Part shown: piece by piece, positions 1 to 9,107 of the stretch
Layout: the number at the start of each line of letters is the position of its first letter
How positions within the stretch are numbered: the first letter of the stretch is position 1
Assembly (NCBI GenBank): GCA_013816135.1
Contig: JACDEV010000006.1
Location: 1 to 42,944 of the forward strand
DNA length: 42,944 nt
Direction: 5' to 3'
Source of the DNA: Patescibacteria group bacterium
GTDB lineage: Bacteria > Patescibacteriota > Minisyncoccia > Phycocordibacterales > DATDWN01
Program-made: the position numbers and the translations under genes
The notes under the pieces: generated by a model
The model's input: only the letters and a program-made list of their open reading frames with translations
What the model was told of the DNA's origin: nothing
Databases searched by the model: none

Positions 1-2152
1 TAACACCTCGTTCCTCTAAGATATCTATTAGTCTTGCTGCTCTAGCATAACCAATACCTAGTTTTCGCTGAAGGTATGAAGTAGAAGCTTTGCCTGCTTC
101 CATAACAGTTTGTTTGGCATCCTCATAAAGATCGTCGTCATCTTCCACACTTTGATTTTCGTCTAAAGTAGCTTCAAATAGGTTATTTTTTTGATTTTCT
201 CCTGTTAGGTTTATTTCTGAAGGTACTTCGCTTTCATAGCTTTCCACAAGATACTTTACAATAGCTTTGGTTTCAGTTTCTGTTATAAAAGCTGATTGGA
301 TACGCTGTGGTTGTGACATTTCTCCTGATAGATAAAGCATATCTCCAGCACCAAGTAGTTTTTCTGCTCCACCCATATCTAATATAGTACGAGAATCAAT
401 CTGAGATGATACCTGCAAAGCTATACGTGAAGGGATGTTGGCTTTGATAAGACCAGTAATGACATTAACTGATGGTCTTTGAGTTGAAAGTATAAGGTGA
501 ATTCCAACTGCTCGAGACATTTGAGCTAGTCTCACGATTGCCGCTTCCAACTCACGAGGATAAGCCTGCATAATATCTGCCAACTCGTCGATGACAATGA
601 CAATGTATGGCATCGTCTCGATCGTTTTATCTCCTTCTTCCACCTTTCTATTTTTAGCTTTCTTTAATTCAGGTTCAACTACATTTTTGTGGTATGAAGA
701 GATATTTTGCAGGCCTTCTTTTTGAAGCACATCATATCTTCTATCCATTTCTTTGGCCGCCCATTTCAATGCCAAGATACTTTTCTTTGCATCAGTTATA
801 ACTGGAGTAAGTAGATGAGGTATCTTGTTATACAAAGTAAGTTCCACACGTTTTGGGTCAACCATAATAAACTTCAGATTGTCCGGTGAGTTTCTATATA
901 GAAGGGAAGTTATCACGGCATGGATGGTAACAGATTTACCGGAGCCTGTAGATCCTGCAATAAGCAGGTGGGGAGCTTTAGCTAGGTTAGCAAAATAGGA
1001 CATTCCTGATATTCCTTTTCCAAGAGAAATGAGAAGTGGTTTGTCTGAGTTTTGGAAGTCATTTGAAGCAAGTAGAGTTCCTAGACCCACAGTAGTTTTG
1101 GTACTGTTTGGAATTTCGATTCCTACTAGCGACTTGCCAGGTATCGGAGCTTCAATTCGGATAGGGTGAGCAGCAAGAGCAAGAGAGAGGTCATTTTGCA
1201 GACCGACAATTCTGGAAAGTTTTACTCCTTCAGCCGGCTTCAAGGCGTATCTGGTAATCGATGGCCCGATTGAGATTTCATCCATTTCTACATTGATTCC
1301 AAAATTAACCAAAGTTCTTTTTATTATATTTGAATTGGCTTTGATGTCTCCAACTCCTGGTTTACCTTTATCTTGTTCAAGAAGAGAAATAGGTGGGGGA
1401 GTAAATTCTTTGCCATTTAATTGTAGTGGAATGATACCGAAGTCATCTTTTTTCTCTCCACTCTCTCCTGCGGTTTTTAGCTTTGCAGGTTTCTCAGATG
1501 TTCCGACCTCACCCTTTAGGTTATTCGCTGGAAGAGAAAGTGCTTCACCATTTGTAATTAAAAGTTCAGGTCCTGTATCTTCTGTTCCTGCCAAAATCTC
1601 TTTCTTTTTAAATACTCCAAACAAGGAAGATAATGCAGATAATTTTAGAGGAGCATCAAACATTACTAGTAGGGAAATAAGGAGGAAGGCAAGAAGAATT
1701 ATCATGCTAGCAGTTGTATCAAAGAATTTCACAAATGGCCCAGATATCAATCCTCCAACAAGTCCTCCACGAGCAGAGACTATATTGATTATTCCAAGAC
1801 CAGAAAGAAAGAACAAAACTCCTCCAATAGTATGAGTAAGAGCTAAATGTTTTTTTAACGAGCGAAAGAAAGAAACGCAAAGGATGAGACAAATTAAAGG
1901 TAGTAGATAATATCCGACTCCAAATAATATATTGTGAAATAACTGAAATGATTTCTCTCCCACATAACCTCCCATATTGTGACCTTCTGAATTAGTAAAG
2001 GAAGAAAGGCTAAAAAATATGAATAGTACAAAAAAAGAAATAGCCACGATACCTTGTAAGGTTTCATCCTGTAAATATCTATGATCAACTACTTCACTTG
2101 AGTCTTTTTTTCTCTTTTCTTTTTTCTCCTCCTTCTTATCTTTCTTGGCCAT
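1..2152 (-). CDS. ftsK: DNA translocase FtsK/SpoIIIE (C-terminus cut by window edge)
   Basis: Membrane-anchored ATPase that pumps chromosomal DNA through the division septum. Reading from the ATG at 2152, about 717 codons are visible without a stop and the gene runs off the left edge. In order: a very Lys/Glu-rich cytoplasmic N-terminus (MAKKDKKEEKKEKRKK), about four hydrophobic membrane spans, a linker, the alpha/beta motor, and the start of the DNA-reading gamma winged helix at the edge (YLQRKLGIGYARAARLID). Walker A AGSTGSGKS lies at about 932-958 and the Walker B stretch YIVIVIDELAD at about 577-610. It is divergent from the regulator gene at 2387, separated by 234 bases. The start is supported by the basic leader directly before the first membrane span. 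Confidence 0.94.
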   Translation of the reverse strand, partial: MAKKDKKEEKKEKRKKDSSEVVDHRYLQDETLQGIVAISFFVLFIFFSLSSFTNSEGHNMGGYVGEKSFQLFHNILFGVGYYLLPLICLILCVSFFRSLKKHLALTHTIGGVLFFLSGLGIINIVSARGGLVGGLISGPFVKFFDTTASMIILLAFLLISLLVMFDAPLKLSALSSLFGVFKKKEILAGTEDTGPELLITNGEALSLPANNLKGEVGTSEKPAKLKTAGESGEKKDDFGIIPLQLNGKEFTPPPISLLEQDKGKPGVGDIKANSNIIKRTLVNFGINVEMDEISIGPSITRYALKPAEGVKLSRIVGLQNDLSLALAAHPIRIEAPIPGKSLVGIEIPNSTKTTVGLGTLLASNDFQNSDKPLLISLGKGISGMSYFANLAKAPHLLIAGSTGSGKSVTIHAVITSLLYRNSPDNLKFIMVDPKRVELTLYNKIPHLLTPVITDAKKSILALKWAAKEMDRRYDVLQKEGLQNISSYHKNVVEPELKKAKNRKVEEGDKTIETMPYIVIVIDELADIMQAYPRELEAAIVRLAQMSRAVGIHLILSTQRPSVNVITGLIKANIPSRIALQVSSQIDSRTILDMGGAEKLLGAGDMLYLSGEMSQPQRIQSAFITETETKAIVKYLVESYESEVPSEINLTGENQKNNLFEATLDENQSVEDDDDLYEDAKQTVMEAGKASTSYLQRKLGIGYARAARLIDILEERGV

Positions 2153-2271
2153 AAATGTACATTTATTTTAACAGAGATGTGCCTTTTTAAGAAACTTAAT
2201 AATTGGATGGGGGACTCACTTCCTTAGGAATTTATAAGATACTTGCTCCTTTGTCTTTGAGAATATATAAT

Positions 2272-2360
2272 AAAGACAAGCTTGACTCTTTCAAGGACAG
2301 ATGGTATTATATAAGACATCAAAAAGACAGCTAATATTTACATAAAAGACATAAGGACAT
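2272..2360. promoter_or_regulatory. Array of AA(R)GACA direct repeats over the promoter of the 2387 regulator gene
   Basis: The heptamer-like motif AAGACA/AAGGACA occurs six times on the plus strand, starting near 2273, 2293, 2313, 2324, 2346 and 2354. Spacings are about 20, 20, 11, 22 and 8 bases, so several copies lie on the same helical face. The copies flank and overlap the predicted -35/-10 at 2282-2310. The gene immediately downstream encodes a winged-helix DNA-binding protein, so an autoregulatory operator is a reasonable inference, but nothing in the sequence proves binding. Confidence 0.4.
2282..2310 (+). promoter_or_regulatory. Sigma70-type promoter for the 2387 gene
   Basis: TTGACT at 2282-2287, 17-base spacer, TATTAT at 2305-2310. 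Predicted start near 2317, leaving a leader of about 70 bases before the ATG at 2387. This leader contains three of the AAGACA repeats. Confidence 0.55.
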
Positions 2361-2386
2361 TTCAGATTTAAACCTTTAACAAAGCC

Positions 2387-3154
2387 ATGGATTCAGATAA
2401 AAAAACAAACCTCGAAATAGCCCCAAAAACACTAGACCCTGTTTCATATTTTGAACAAGACGGGGATTTTGTTGTAGCTTTTAAAAAGACAGAAAAGTTG
2501 GCATCAGCGGTTTATATCGTTACTAATCTACTCTCAGATAACGAGCCTATGAAATGGACTCTAAGGAAGAAAGTCTCTGAGTTTTTGTCTTTTAGTTTGA
2601 GTTATAAGGACGTGTCGGATAGTGCCAAAAACAGCTTTGTCTATTCAGCAAAGAGTTTTGTCTTAGAGATTGTATCTCTCTTGGAAGTTTCTATGAGAGG
2701 AGGACTTATTTCTACAATGAACTTTGGGATTTTGAAACAAGAATTTAATAATTTAATTAGCATATATTCCTCTTCTGAATCCCATGATTCTAAAGGTAAT
2801 ATAATCAGTGAAAACTTTTTTGATGTTGTGCGTCCAAATACCCCTTCGGAAAGCAGATATATTGGTTCTACCCCAACATCTTTATCTGTACAAAATCGTG
2901 TTCCAGAATATACCCAAAAAAGTGTTAATAATCCACAAATTAAAGACAAAGAAGATGAGAAGAAATCCCTTCGACAGACTACTATTTTGGCTTTACTAAG
3001 GCGTAAAAAAGAACTTACTATAAAGGACATAGCTAGTGTAATAAAGGATTGTAGTGAAAAAACAGTACAACGAGAATTGAATACTTTCATCGCTAATGGC
3101 GTCTTGAAAAGATCAGGTGTCAGACGTTGGAGTAAATACTCACTAAATAACTAG
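2387..3154 (+). CDS. DeoR-like winged-helix regulator with helical N-terminal domain
   Basis: 255 aa soluble protein. Residues ~20-130 are predicted to be a helical bundle (ASAVYIVTNLLSDNEPMKW and following), residues ~135-190 a polar linker, and residues ~195-250 a winged helix-turn-helix of the DeoR/replication-repressor type (TILALLRRKKELTIKDIASV, then EKTVQRELNTFIANGVLKR and a basic wing). Proteins with this arrangement are common in Parcubacteria; the ligand and targets are unknown to me. It stands alone between ftsK (divergent) and a long non-coding region. The repeated AAGACA motif over its promoter suggests autoregulation. The ATG at 2387 is the first in frame and has no clear Shine-Dalgarno. 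Confidence 0.72.
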   Translation: MDSDKKTNLEIAPKTLDPVSYFEQDGDFVVAFKKTEKLASAVYIVTNLLSDNEPMKWTLRKKVSEFLSFSLSYKDVSDSAKNSFVYSAKSFVLEIVSLLEVSMRGGLISTMNFGILKQEFNNLISIYSSSESHDSKGNIISENFFDVVRPNTPSESRYIGSTPTSLSVQNRVPEYTQKSVNNPQIKDKEDEKKSLRQTTILALLRRKKELTIKDIASVIKDCSEKTVQRELNTFIANGVLKRSGVRRWSKYSLNN

Positions 3155-4041
3155 ATAAAAGAACAGAATTTAAGTAATAAAAAACATTCCTTCCCGTCAT
3201 CTATCAGGTAAGTCAGGCGAAGTCGCTATATAGCATGTTTTGTAAGTGAAAAACTTATGAGATGTTAGATAGGCCTTATGTTGACTTTCTTACCCATTTT
3301 ATGGAATACTGGCTAAGTGGAGCATTCTAAATTTTTCATGAACGCTTTTCGGAGAAATCTTGAAAATCGTCAAAAAAGTTAGAGTTATCCACACAGACAG
3401 ATTTGAAAGTCACAGTAGGAGAATATATAATACGTTTTATGCGCAGTGTTTATTACACTGTGCATAAATACATATATATTCCGCACTGGTCAGACAGGCA
3501 TGAACTTTGAAAAATACATCCGCACACTAACTCTAGCATTGTGTTTTTGTTGCCTTATTGAAGTGAAGTAGAAATATTAAATATCTCTACAACTTAATAA
3601 TGTAATAAAAGTTTATAAAACACGATGCAACGATGCTAGAGTTAGTGTGCGGATAAATATGGATTTTATTGAGAGGCACGATAATTTTCGTGTCTAAAAA
3701 TCTTAGAGCTTTTTTAAAGGCTTTGAGACTTCCGAATATCTGTCATTTCTACCAATCAGCTACACTAGAAATTCAGTCCAACACAACCATCTATTTTTTC
3801 ATCTTGCGTCGAGTTTGTCCGAGTTTCATCGGCTTCACCATCATATGAAGATGTGATGAAATTTTTACAAAATGCTTGAGGTGAAAAAATTAGTATGCAG
3901 ATGTAAGTGTTTAGAAAATAGAAATATTTTTTAAATTCATGCATCAGAATATTATTAAGTTTTAGTTATTAATGTTTCCGAATGGTAACTTCCTATAAAA
4001 TTTTTAATAGTAAATATAGGAAAACCGTTTTATTAAAATAT
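3155..4041. other. Non-coding region upstream of the major surface-protein gene
   Basis: About 890 bases with no convincing gene on either strand. It holds one perfect DnaA-box-like 9-mer (TTATCCACA at 3385-3393), the palindromic element at 3518-3654, and a weak hairpin near 3838-3862. A TATTAT box at 3950-3955 could serve the downstream gene, but I cannot assign a -35. No tRNA, tmRNA, RNase P or SRP RNA signature was recognised. Confidence 0.5.
3518..3654. repeat. 137-bp palindromic element, copy A
   Basis: Begins ATCCGCACACTAACTCTAGC and ends with its reverse complement: the terminal inverted repeats are perfect over 22 bp (3518-3539 with 3633-3654). The interior is AT-rich. A second copy lies at 12587-12725 with about the same length and conserved arms. 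One arm base pair differs between copies on both sides (T-A here, C-G there), so the pairing is preserved. Both copies are preceded by TTTGAAAAATA. It may be a MITE-like element or a transcribed structured RNA; no transposase gene is in the window. Confidence 0.7.
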
Positions 4042-7000
4042 ATGAGTTTAACAAAATCACGACTCGCAAAGGTCTCTGCCGGAGTTGTAGGATTCGCAAT
4101 GGCGCTTTCATTTGTAGTGGCTCCGGTCACAGCAAGTGCAGCGACAGTAGCTGAACTACAGGCACAGATTGCTGCATTGTCTGCACAGCTTGCATCATTG
4201 AGCAGCACAACGACAACAACAACATCAACAGGTTATACATTTAATGTAAACCTTACAGTAGGAAGTACTGGTGCTGATGTTATGAATCTACAAAAGGTTC
4301 TTAACAGAAGTGCTGATACTCGAGTTGCAGTTTCAGGTGTTGGTTCAGCAGGTATGGAATCTTCATACTTTGGTGCACTAACAAAGGCAGCTGTAATGAA
4401 ATTCCAAGCAAAATATGGAATTTCTCCAGTTGCTGGATATGTAGGTCCGATCACTCGAGCGAAACTTAACTCGATGAACGTATCTTCATCATCATCAACT
4501 ACTACAACTACAACAACAACAGGAACTTTCCCAGCAGGATGTTCATCATCAACTGGATACAGTTCAACAACAGGTCAGTCTTGTGCAACTACAACTACTA
4601 CTCCAGTTGGAGGATCGTTGTCAGTTTCAGCAGGAACACAGCCTACAAATTCTCTCGCACCTCAGAACGCAGCTAGAATTCCTTTCACAACAGTTGTCCT
4701 CACAGCAGGAGCAACTGATGTGACAGTGAACTCAGTTACAGTTGAGCGAGTTGGTCTTGCACAGGACGCAGTCTTGTCAGGAGTTGTTCTTCTAAACAGC
4801 GACGGTATGCAGATCGGTATTGCAAAGACACTTAACTCAAACCATCAAGCAGTTGTTGGTGAGCCTTGGGTGATCAAAGCAGGTACTTCTCAGACAGTCA
4901 CTATCGCCGGAAACATGGCAGCTTCCCTTTCAGCTTATGCTGGACAGGTTGTTGGTCTAAATGTTGTCGGAGTTAACACAACAGCTTCAATCAGTGGATC
5001 ATTCCCAATCATGGGTGCACAGCACACAGTGAATGCTTCACTTGCACTTGGTACTGTTACACTTGCAACTTCTTCATTTGATCCTCAGTCAGCTCAGACA
5101 AAGGAAATTGGTACTTCAAACTACAAATTTGCCGGAGTTCGAGTTACAGCAGGTTCAGCTGAACAGGTTAAATTATGGTCAGTTCGATTCAATCAGTCAG
5201 GTTCAGCATCATCTAACGACCTTGCTAACGTAGTGGTCGTTGTTGATGGAGTATCTTATCCAACAGTAGTTTCTGCTGATGGTAAGTATTACTCAGCTGT
5301 ATTCTCAGGTGGTCTACTTATCGACAAAGGTCTTTCAAAGGATGTTTACATCAAGGGAGACATTGTAGGAACAAGTGCTGCAGGACGAACAATTCAGTTT
5401 GACTTGTACAAGAACACAGATCTATATTTGTCAGGTGTGACTTATGGATATGGAATAATCGGTACAAATCCTAACGGAGGATCAGCAGTTGTAGCTACTA
5501 CAGCTTCTGAGTTCGTTGGAACAGCCGCAGCTCCAGGTTCACCATTCTTCAGCGGTTCAGTAGTTACAGTATCTGCAGGTTCAGTTACATCAATTCAGAA
5601 AGCAACTTCTGTTGCTGCTCAGAACATCGCTGTAAACGTTCCTAATCAGGTTCTCGGAGGATTCGTTACAGATATCAAGGGTGAACCTATCACAGTACAG
5701 TCAATGGCATTTACTATCGCTACGACTGGAACAGTAGGTCCTATCACTAGTATCACAATTGTCGATCAGAACGGTGCAGTAGTTGCAGGTCCAGTGGACG
5801 AAGCATCTACATGTACAACTGGTTGTACAGTTACTTTCACTGATTCAGTTACATTCCCAGTAGGACAGAGAACTTACACCATAAAAGGTAAGATCCCATC
5901 TGGAGCTTCTAATGGAGCAACAGTTATCGTTTCAGCTAACCCTTCAACAGGTTGGACAAACGTAACTGGTCAGACAACTGGAAACTCTATCAGCTTGGCA
6001 GGTAGCGGTTCATTCGCAATGAACACAATGACAGTTAAGGCAGCTTCTCTAGCAGTTAGCGTTTCAGCTACACCTTCAGCTCAGTCAATCGTGGCTGGTG
6101 CACAGGCTGTTCTACTCGCAAACTACCAGTTCGATGCTTCACAGTCAGGTGAGGATGTAAGATTCTCATCACTTCAAGTAACAAACACTGGTTCAAACTC
6201 AACAGGTTTGACATCATGTCAGTTGTTCGATGGTGCAACAGCTTTGAACACAGGTTCAAACGTTGTTACAACTCTTGCAGGATCTGCAACATTTACTTTT
6301 GATCAGCAGCTTGTTGTTCCAAAGGGAACAGTAAAGACTCTTGCTCTAAAGTGTAATGTTTCTTCTTCAGCAACTGGTACATTTATCTTAGGTATCACTG
6401 GAACTCAGGTCACAGCTATGACAGTAACAGGTGTATCTTCATCTGGAACTGTAGTAGCAACTGGTGCAACAGCAACTGGTCAGACAATGACAGTTGGAAC
6501 TGGAGCTCTAGTAGTATCTACAGATTCATCTAGCCCTTCATACACTGTTGTGGCAGGTGGTTCTACAGGTAACGTAGCAGGAGCTTACAAGTTCCGAGCT
6601 TCAAACGAAGCAGTTAACCTAAACCGAGTTTCTTTGAAACTTACTTCAGGTGCAGCATCAGATGTTGTTCAGGTTACTATTTGGGATGGTGGTACACAGG
6701 TTGGTACAGCAGTATTTACTGGTAACAGTCTATACGCTACATCAACATTCTCATCTTCAGTAGTTCTTCCAAAGGATACAGACAAGGTATTGACAGTTAA
6801 GGTCGACTTAGCTGCTATAGGTACTTCACAGCCAGGAACAGAGGGATCACTTGTAAAGGTTGATTTCAATGGTTCTGACTCAACAGGTACTCAGGGAACA
6901 GGTGCTGGTTCTGGAAACACAATCAACGCAACAGGTTCTACAGCAGTAGCTGGTGTAAGAATGTTTAAATCATTCCCTACACTTGCTCTTGATACTCTAG

Positions 7001-7545
7001 GTTCAACAGGACTTGCAGATGGTAAACTTATGAGATTTAAGGTTACAGCAAATGCAAACGGTTCAGTTGGAGTTTCACAGTTCAAGTTTACAGTTTCTAC
7101 AACTACAGCAGTTGTAACAAACATCGGTCTTTACGCTTATACTGACGCTGCCTACGCTAGTGCAATATCTGGCCAGGGTACAAGCGGACAAATCGGTTCA
7201 AACGTAACGACTGCAACTAACGGAACAGCATTCGCTATCTCACCATCAACTAACCCAGTACAGGTTTCTGCTGGACAAACACTATACTTCGAGCTACGAG
7301 CTTCAGTATCTGGTGTTACAACAGGAGCATCTGTGGTTACAACACTCTTGGGTGACTCAGCTTATTTGACAAACTTGACAGCAGGTTACAATGTCGCAAC
7401 TTCATCAGCTGCTACATCAACAAGTAACTTCGTATGGTCAGGAAACGCGACATCTACAGCTGGTCTGTTCGATGTTGATTGGTCAAACGGTTACGGTCTA
7501 CCAGGTCTATCAGCTTCTGGTCTTATCCAGACTCGATCTAACTAA
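4042..7545 (+). CDS. Large secreted surface protein with peptidoglycan-binding domain (S-layer-like)
   Basis: 1167 aa from the ATG at 4042. That start places a clean signal peptide at residues 1-33 (cleavage after ASA); an upstream in-frame ATG at 3982 would add 20 residues before it. After a short coiled coil (36-53) and Thr-rich linker, residues ~70-146 form a PG_binding_1-type domain (VGSTGADVMNLQKVLN ... YFGALTKAAVMKFQAKYGI ... GYVGPITRAKLNSM). A second Thr/Ser linker follows, then about 1000 residues of low-Cys, Val/Thr/Ser/Gly-rich beta repeats. No C-terminal anchor is obvious. Arginine is written mostly as CGA, and the gene ends at a very strong terminator; both fit a highly expressed structural protein. 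The peptidoglycan domain probably ties it to the wall and the beta modules form the surface coat. This role is inferred by analogy with other Parcubacteria surface proteins. Confidence 0.8.
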   Translation: MSLTKSRLAKVSAGVVGFAMALSFVVAPVTASAATVAELQAQIAALSAQLASLSSTTTTTTSTGYTFNVNLTVGSTGADVMNLQKVLNRSADTRVAVSGVGSAGMESSYFGALTKAAVMKFQAKYGISPVAGYVGPITRAKLNSMNVSSSSSTTTTTTTTGTFPAGCSSSTGYSSTTGQSCATTTTTPVGGSLSVSAGTQPTNSLAPQNAARIPFTTVVLTAGATDVTVNSVTVERVGLAQDAVLSGVVLLNSDGMQIGIAKTLNSNHQAVVGEPWVIKAGTSQTVTIAGNMAASLSAYAGQVVGLNVVGVNTTASISGSFPIMGAQHTVNASLALGTVTLATSSFDPQSAQTKEIGTSNYKFAGVRVTAGSAEQVKLWSVRFNQSGSASSNDLANVVVVVDGVSYPTVVSADGKYYSAVFSGGLLIDKGLSKDVYIKGDIVGTSAAGRTIQFDLYKNTDLYLSGVTYGYGIIGTNPNGGSAVVATTASEFVGTAAAPGSPFFSGSVVTVSAGSVTSIQKATSVAAQNIAVNVPNQVLGGFVTDIKGEPITVQSMAFTIATTGTVGPITSITIVDQNGAVVAGPVDEASTCTTGCTVTFTDSVTFPVGQRTYTIKGKIPSGASNGATVIVSANPSTGWTNVTGQTTGNSISLAGSGSFAMNTMTVKAASLAVSVSATPSAQSIVAGAQAVLLANYQFDASQSGEDVRFSSLQVTNTGSNSTGLTSCQLFDGATALNTGSNVVTTLAGSATFTFDQQLVVPKGTVKTLALKCNVSSSATGTFILGITGTQVTAMTVTGVSSSGTVVATGATATGQTMTVGTGALVVSTDSSSPSYTVVAGGSTGNVAGAYKFRASNEAVNLNRVSLKLTSGAASDVVQVTIWDGGTQVGTAVFTGNSLYATSTFSSSVVLPKDTDKVLTVKVDLAAIGTSQPGTEGSLVKVDFNGSDSTGTQGTGAGSGNTINATGSTAVAGVRMFKSFPTLALDTLGSTGLADGKLMRFKVTANANGSVGVSQFKFTVSTTTAVVTNIGLYAYTDAAYASAISGQGTSGQIGSNVTTATNGTAFAISPSTNPVQVSAGQTLYFELRASVSGVTTGASVVTTLLGDSAYLTNLTAGYNVATSSAATSTSNFVWSGNATSTAGLFDVDWSNGYGLPGLSASGLIQTRSN

Positions 7546-7584
7546 TACTTAGTTCAAGTTCTAGATAAAGCTTAGGCTTTTAAC

Positions 7585-7622
7585 AAAAAACCACCATTCC
7601 TTAAGGGAATGAGTGGTTTTTT
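7585..7622 (+). terminator. Strong Rho-independent terminator after the surface-protein gene
   Basis: A 16-bp stem (AAAAAACCAC plus CATTCC, pairing with GGAATG and GTGGTTTTTT) around the loop TTAA, with one bulge, ending in a T run. Confidence 0.9.
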
Positions 7623-7660
7623 GTTGCATGAAATTAGAGTTTTGAGGAGTGGGGGGTTTG

Positions 7661-7669
7661 TGTTAAAAT
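7661..7669 (+). promoter_or_regulatory. Extended -10 promoter, leaderless start
   Basis: TGTTAAAAT (TG plus TAAAAT at 7664-7669) ends seven bases before the ATG at 7677, so transcription should begin at or beside the start codon. Confidence 0.45.
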
Positions 7670-7676
7670 GTGTTTT

Positions 7677-8408
7677 ATGCCAATTTCAAAAACAAACAAG
7701 ATAATAATGAGTGTAGTTGCTATTTTGGTTTTACTTGCAATATATATTGTAATAGACAGAAGAAATAAATCTGAAGTACCAACAGATATTTCCCCAACTG
7801 CGACAACTACTGGAACAAATTCAGTAACCTCTACAACCACGACTTCTTCTGGACAGAAAATTGTTACAACAAGTAACGGAACTTACACCATAAAAGAAGT
7901 ATCACTTAATGAAGGAAAGACTTTTCCTCAACCAATTCCAGACTTGAACCGTCCTGTGAAAGTTTCTACTTCTGTTGCAGTTTCACCTGAAGCCTTTGCA
8001 GTTGCTTCCAAAAAAATTCCTGAAATACAAGCACTGTTAAAAACAAATCTAGGTGATTGGAAAAATTGGATTGAGTTAGGACTCTATCAGAAGATGGCAG
8101 GAGACTATCTCGGAGCTGTTATCTCTTGGAAGTATGCTTTGAGATTAGCACCAACTGATTTCGTTGCTCCTGGGGATTTGGCAGACTTATATGCTTATTA
8201 CCTAAAAGATAATGTTCAAGCCGAATATTATTACAAAATCGCAATTGCAAATGGTACCTCTAAAACAGCATATTTATATATCCAATATGCAACCTACTAT
8301 AGAGATATTATAAAAGACATTGCAAAAGCAAGAGCAATAATTGATCAAGGACTAATAAAAATTCCAAATAATCCCGCTCTTCTAGAATTCAAAGCAAGTT
8401 TGCAATAA
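7677..8408 (+). CDS. Membrane-anchored TPR protein
   Basis: 243 aa from ATG 7677 (an in-frame ATG at 7668 would add three residues, but lies at the -10 box). One membrane segment near the N-terminus (IIMSVVAILVLLAIYIVI) is followed by a Thr/Ser-rich extracytoplasmic linker. The C-terminal half has two to three tetratricopeptide-like helical hairpins (NWIELGLYQKMAGDYLGAVI, then ALRLAPTDFVAPGDLADLYA, and ARAIIDQGLIKIPNNPALLE). TPR domains bind other proteins, so a scaffold or assembly role at the cell surface is likely, with partner unknown. It stands between two terminators and is probably monocistronic. Confidence 0.75.
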   Translation: MPISKTNKIIMSVVAILVLLAIYIVIDRRNKSEVPTDISPTATTTGTNSVTSTTTTSSGQKIVTTSNGTYTIKEVSLNEGKTFPQPIPDLNRPVKVSTSVAVSPEAFAVASKKIPEIQALLKTNLGDWKNWIELGLYQKMAGDYLGAVISWKYALRLAPTDFVAPGDLADLYAYYLKDNVQAEYYYKIAIANGTSKTAYLYIQYATYYRDIIKDIAKARAIIDQGLIKIPNNPALLEFKASLQ

Positions 8409-8420
8409 GGACAAATAAAA

Positions 8421-8449
8421 AATAACCGACACGATGTCGGTTATTTTTT
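8421..8449 (+). terminator. Rho-independent terminator
   Basis: Stem AATAACCGAC / GTCGGTTATT with a short loop, followed by a T run. Directly after it lies TTATCCACA at 8456-8464, a DnaA-box-like 9-mer. Confidence 0.88.
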
Positions 8450-8493
8450 ATTGAGTTATCCACAGCTAATAATGACTTAAATTTGTAGGTACT

Positions 8494-8499
8494 TATACT
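8494..8499 (+). promoter_or_regulatory. -10 box, leaderless start of the 8508 gene
   Basis: TATACT ends eight bases before the ATG at 8508. No Shine-Dalgarno precedes the start codon. Confidence 0.45.
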
Positions 8500-8507
8500 T
8501 AATATAC

Positions 8508-9107
8508 ATGAGCTTTAAAAAAATATTAAAAAGTGTTTTGCTAGTTGTCGTAGTTTTGTATGTCGGAGTGGTTATTTATAGAATGTTTTATTTCCACAAT
8601 TTAAAAAGTACTCAAGCGGTGGTAGAGAATATTCATTCAACTCATATAACATTAGATGATGTAATGGGGAAGAATTTACCACCTGAACCTGGAATTGAAG
8701 CAGATAAAACTATTGTAGGAATAGATGCAAATCACAATGGGATACGTGATGATGTTGAGCTAGCAATATTTAAGGAGTATCCTACATCTGCAAAAAAACG
8801 AGCAGTTTCTCTACAATATGCCCAAGCTCTACAGATGGAATTTACCCAGTCTTATACAAATACAGATATCGTTATTGCTGTAGCTCAGGAAGGAGACAGG
8901 GCTTCGTTGTGTACTACGGAAGTATTTTCAAGAAGTGATCAAGAAAAATTCTTCAAAGAAAATGATGAATTAGTTGCCTTTGTGGAAAAACAACATATCA
9001 ATACCACAAATAGAAAGTCTTCACAACAAGAGTTTTATAAAAAAATTGGTAGTTATAATTCACTAGAAAGACACTGTGATATTGATTATTCAAAGTTGCC
9101 TAACTAA
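8508..9107 (+). CDS. Membrane-anchored protein with a DxNxNGxxDD calcium-binding-like loop
   Basis: 199 aa. One N-terminal membrane span (about residues 9-28), then an extracytoplasmic domain. The segment DANHNGIRDDVE (about residues 73-84) has the D-x-N-x-N-G-x-x-D-D-x-E pattern of dockerin, thrombospondin type 3 and EF-hand loops, so calcium binding is plausible. Two cysteines (about 128 and 190) could form a disulfide. The stop codon abuts the ATG of the next gene with no spacing, so the two are almost certainly cotranscribed and may act together. I do not recognise the rest of the protein. Confidence 0.72.
   Translation: MSFKKILKSVLLVVVVLYVGVVIYRMFYFHNLKSTQAVVENIHSTHITLDDVMGKNLPPEPGIEADKTIVGIDANHNGIRDDVELAIFKEYPTSAKKRAVSLQYAQALQMEFTQSYTNTDIVIAVAQEGDRASLCTTEVFSRSDQEKFFKENDELVAFVEKQHINTTNRKSSQQEFYKKIGSYNSLERHCDIDYSKLPN

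Noticed and set aside
1293-1835. 180-aa plus-strand open frame
   Set aside because: It lies opposite ftsK, whose protein is clearly recognisable through this region.
3518-3654. Integron attC site
   Set aside because: Size and palindromy fit, but the core sites (CACTAAC, GTTAGTG) deviate from RYYYAAC/GTTRRRY and no cassette gene or integrase is adjacent.
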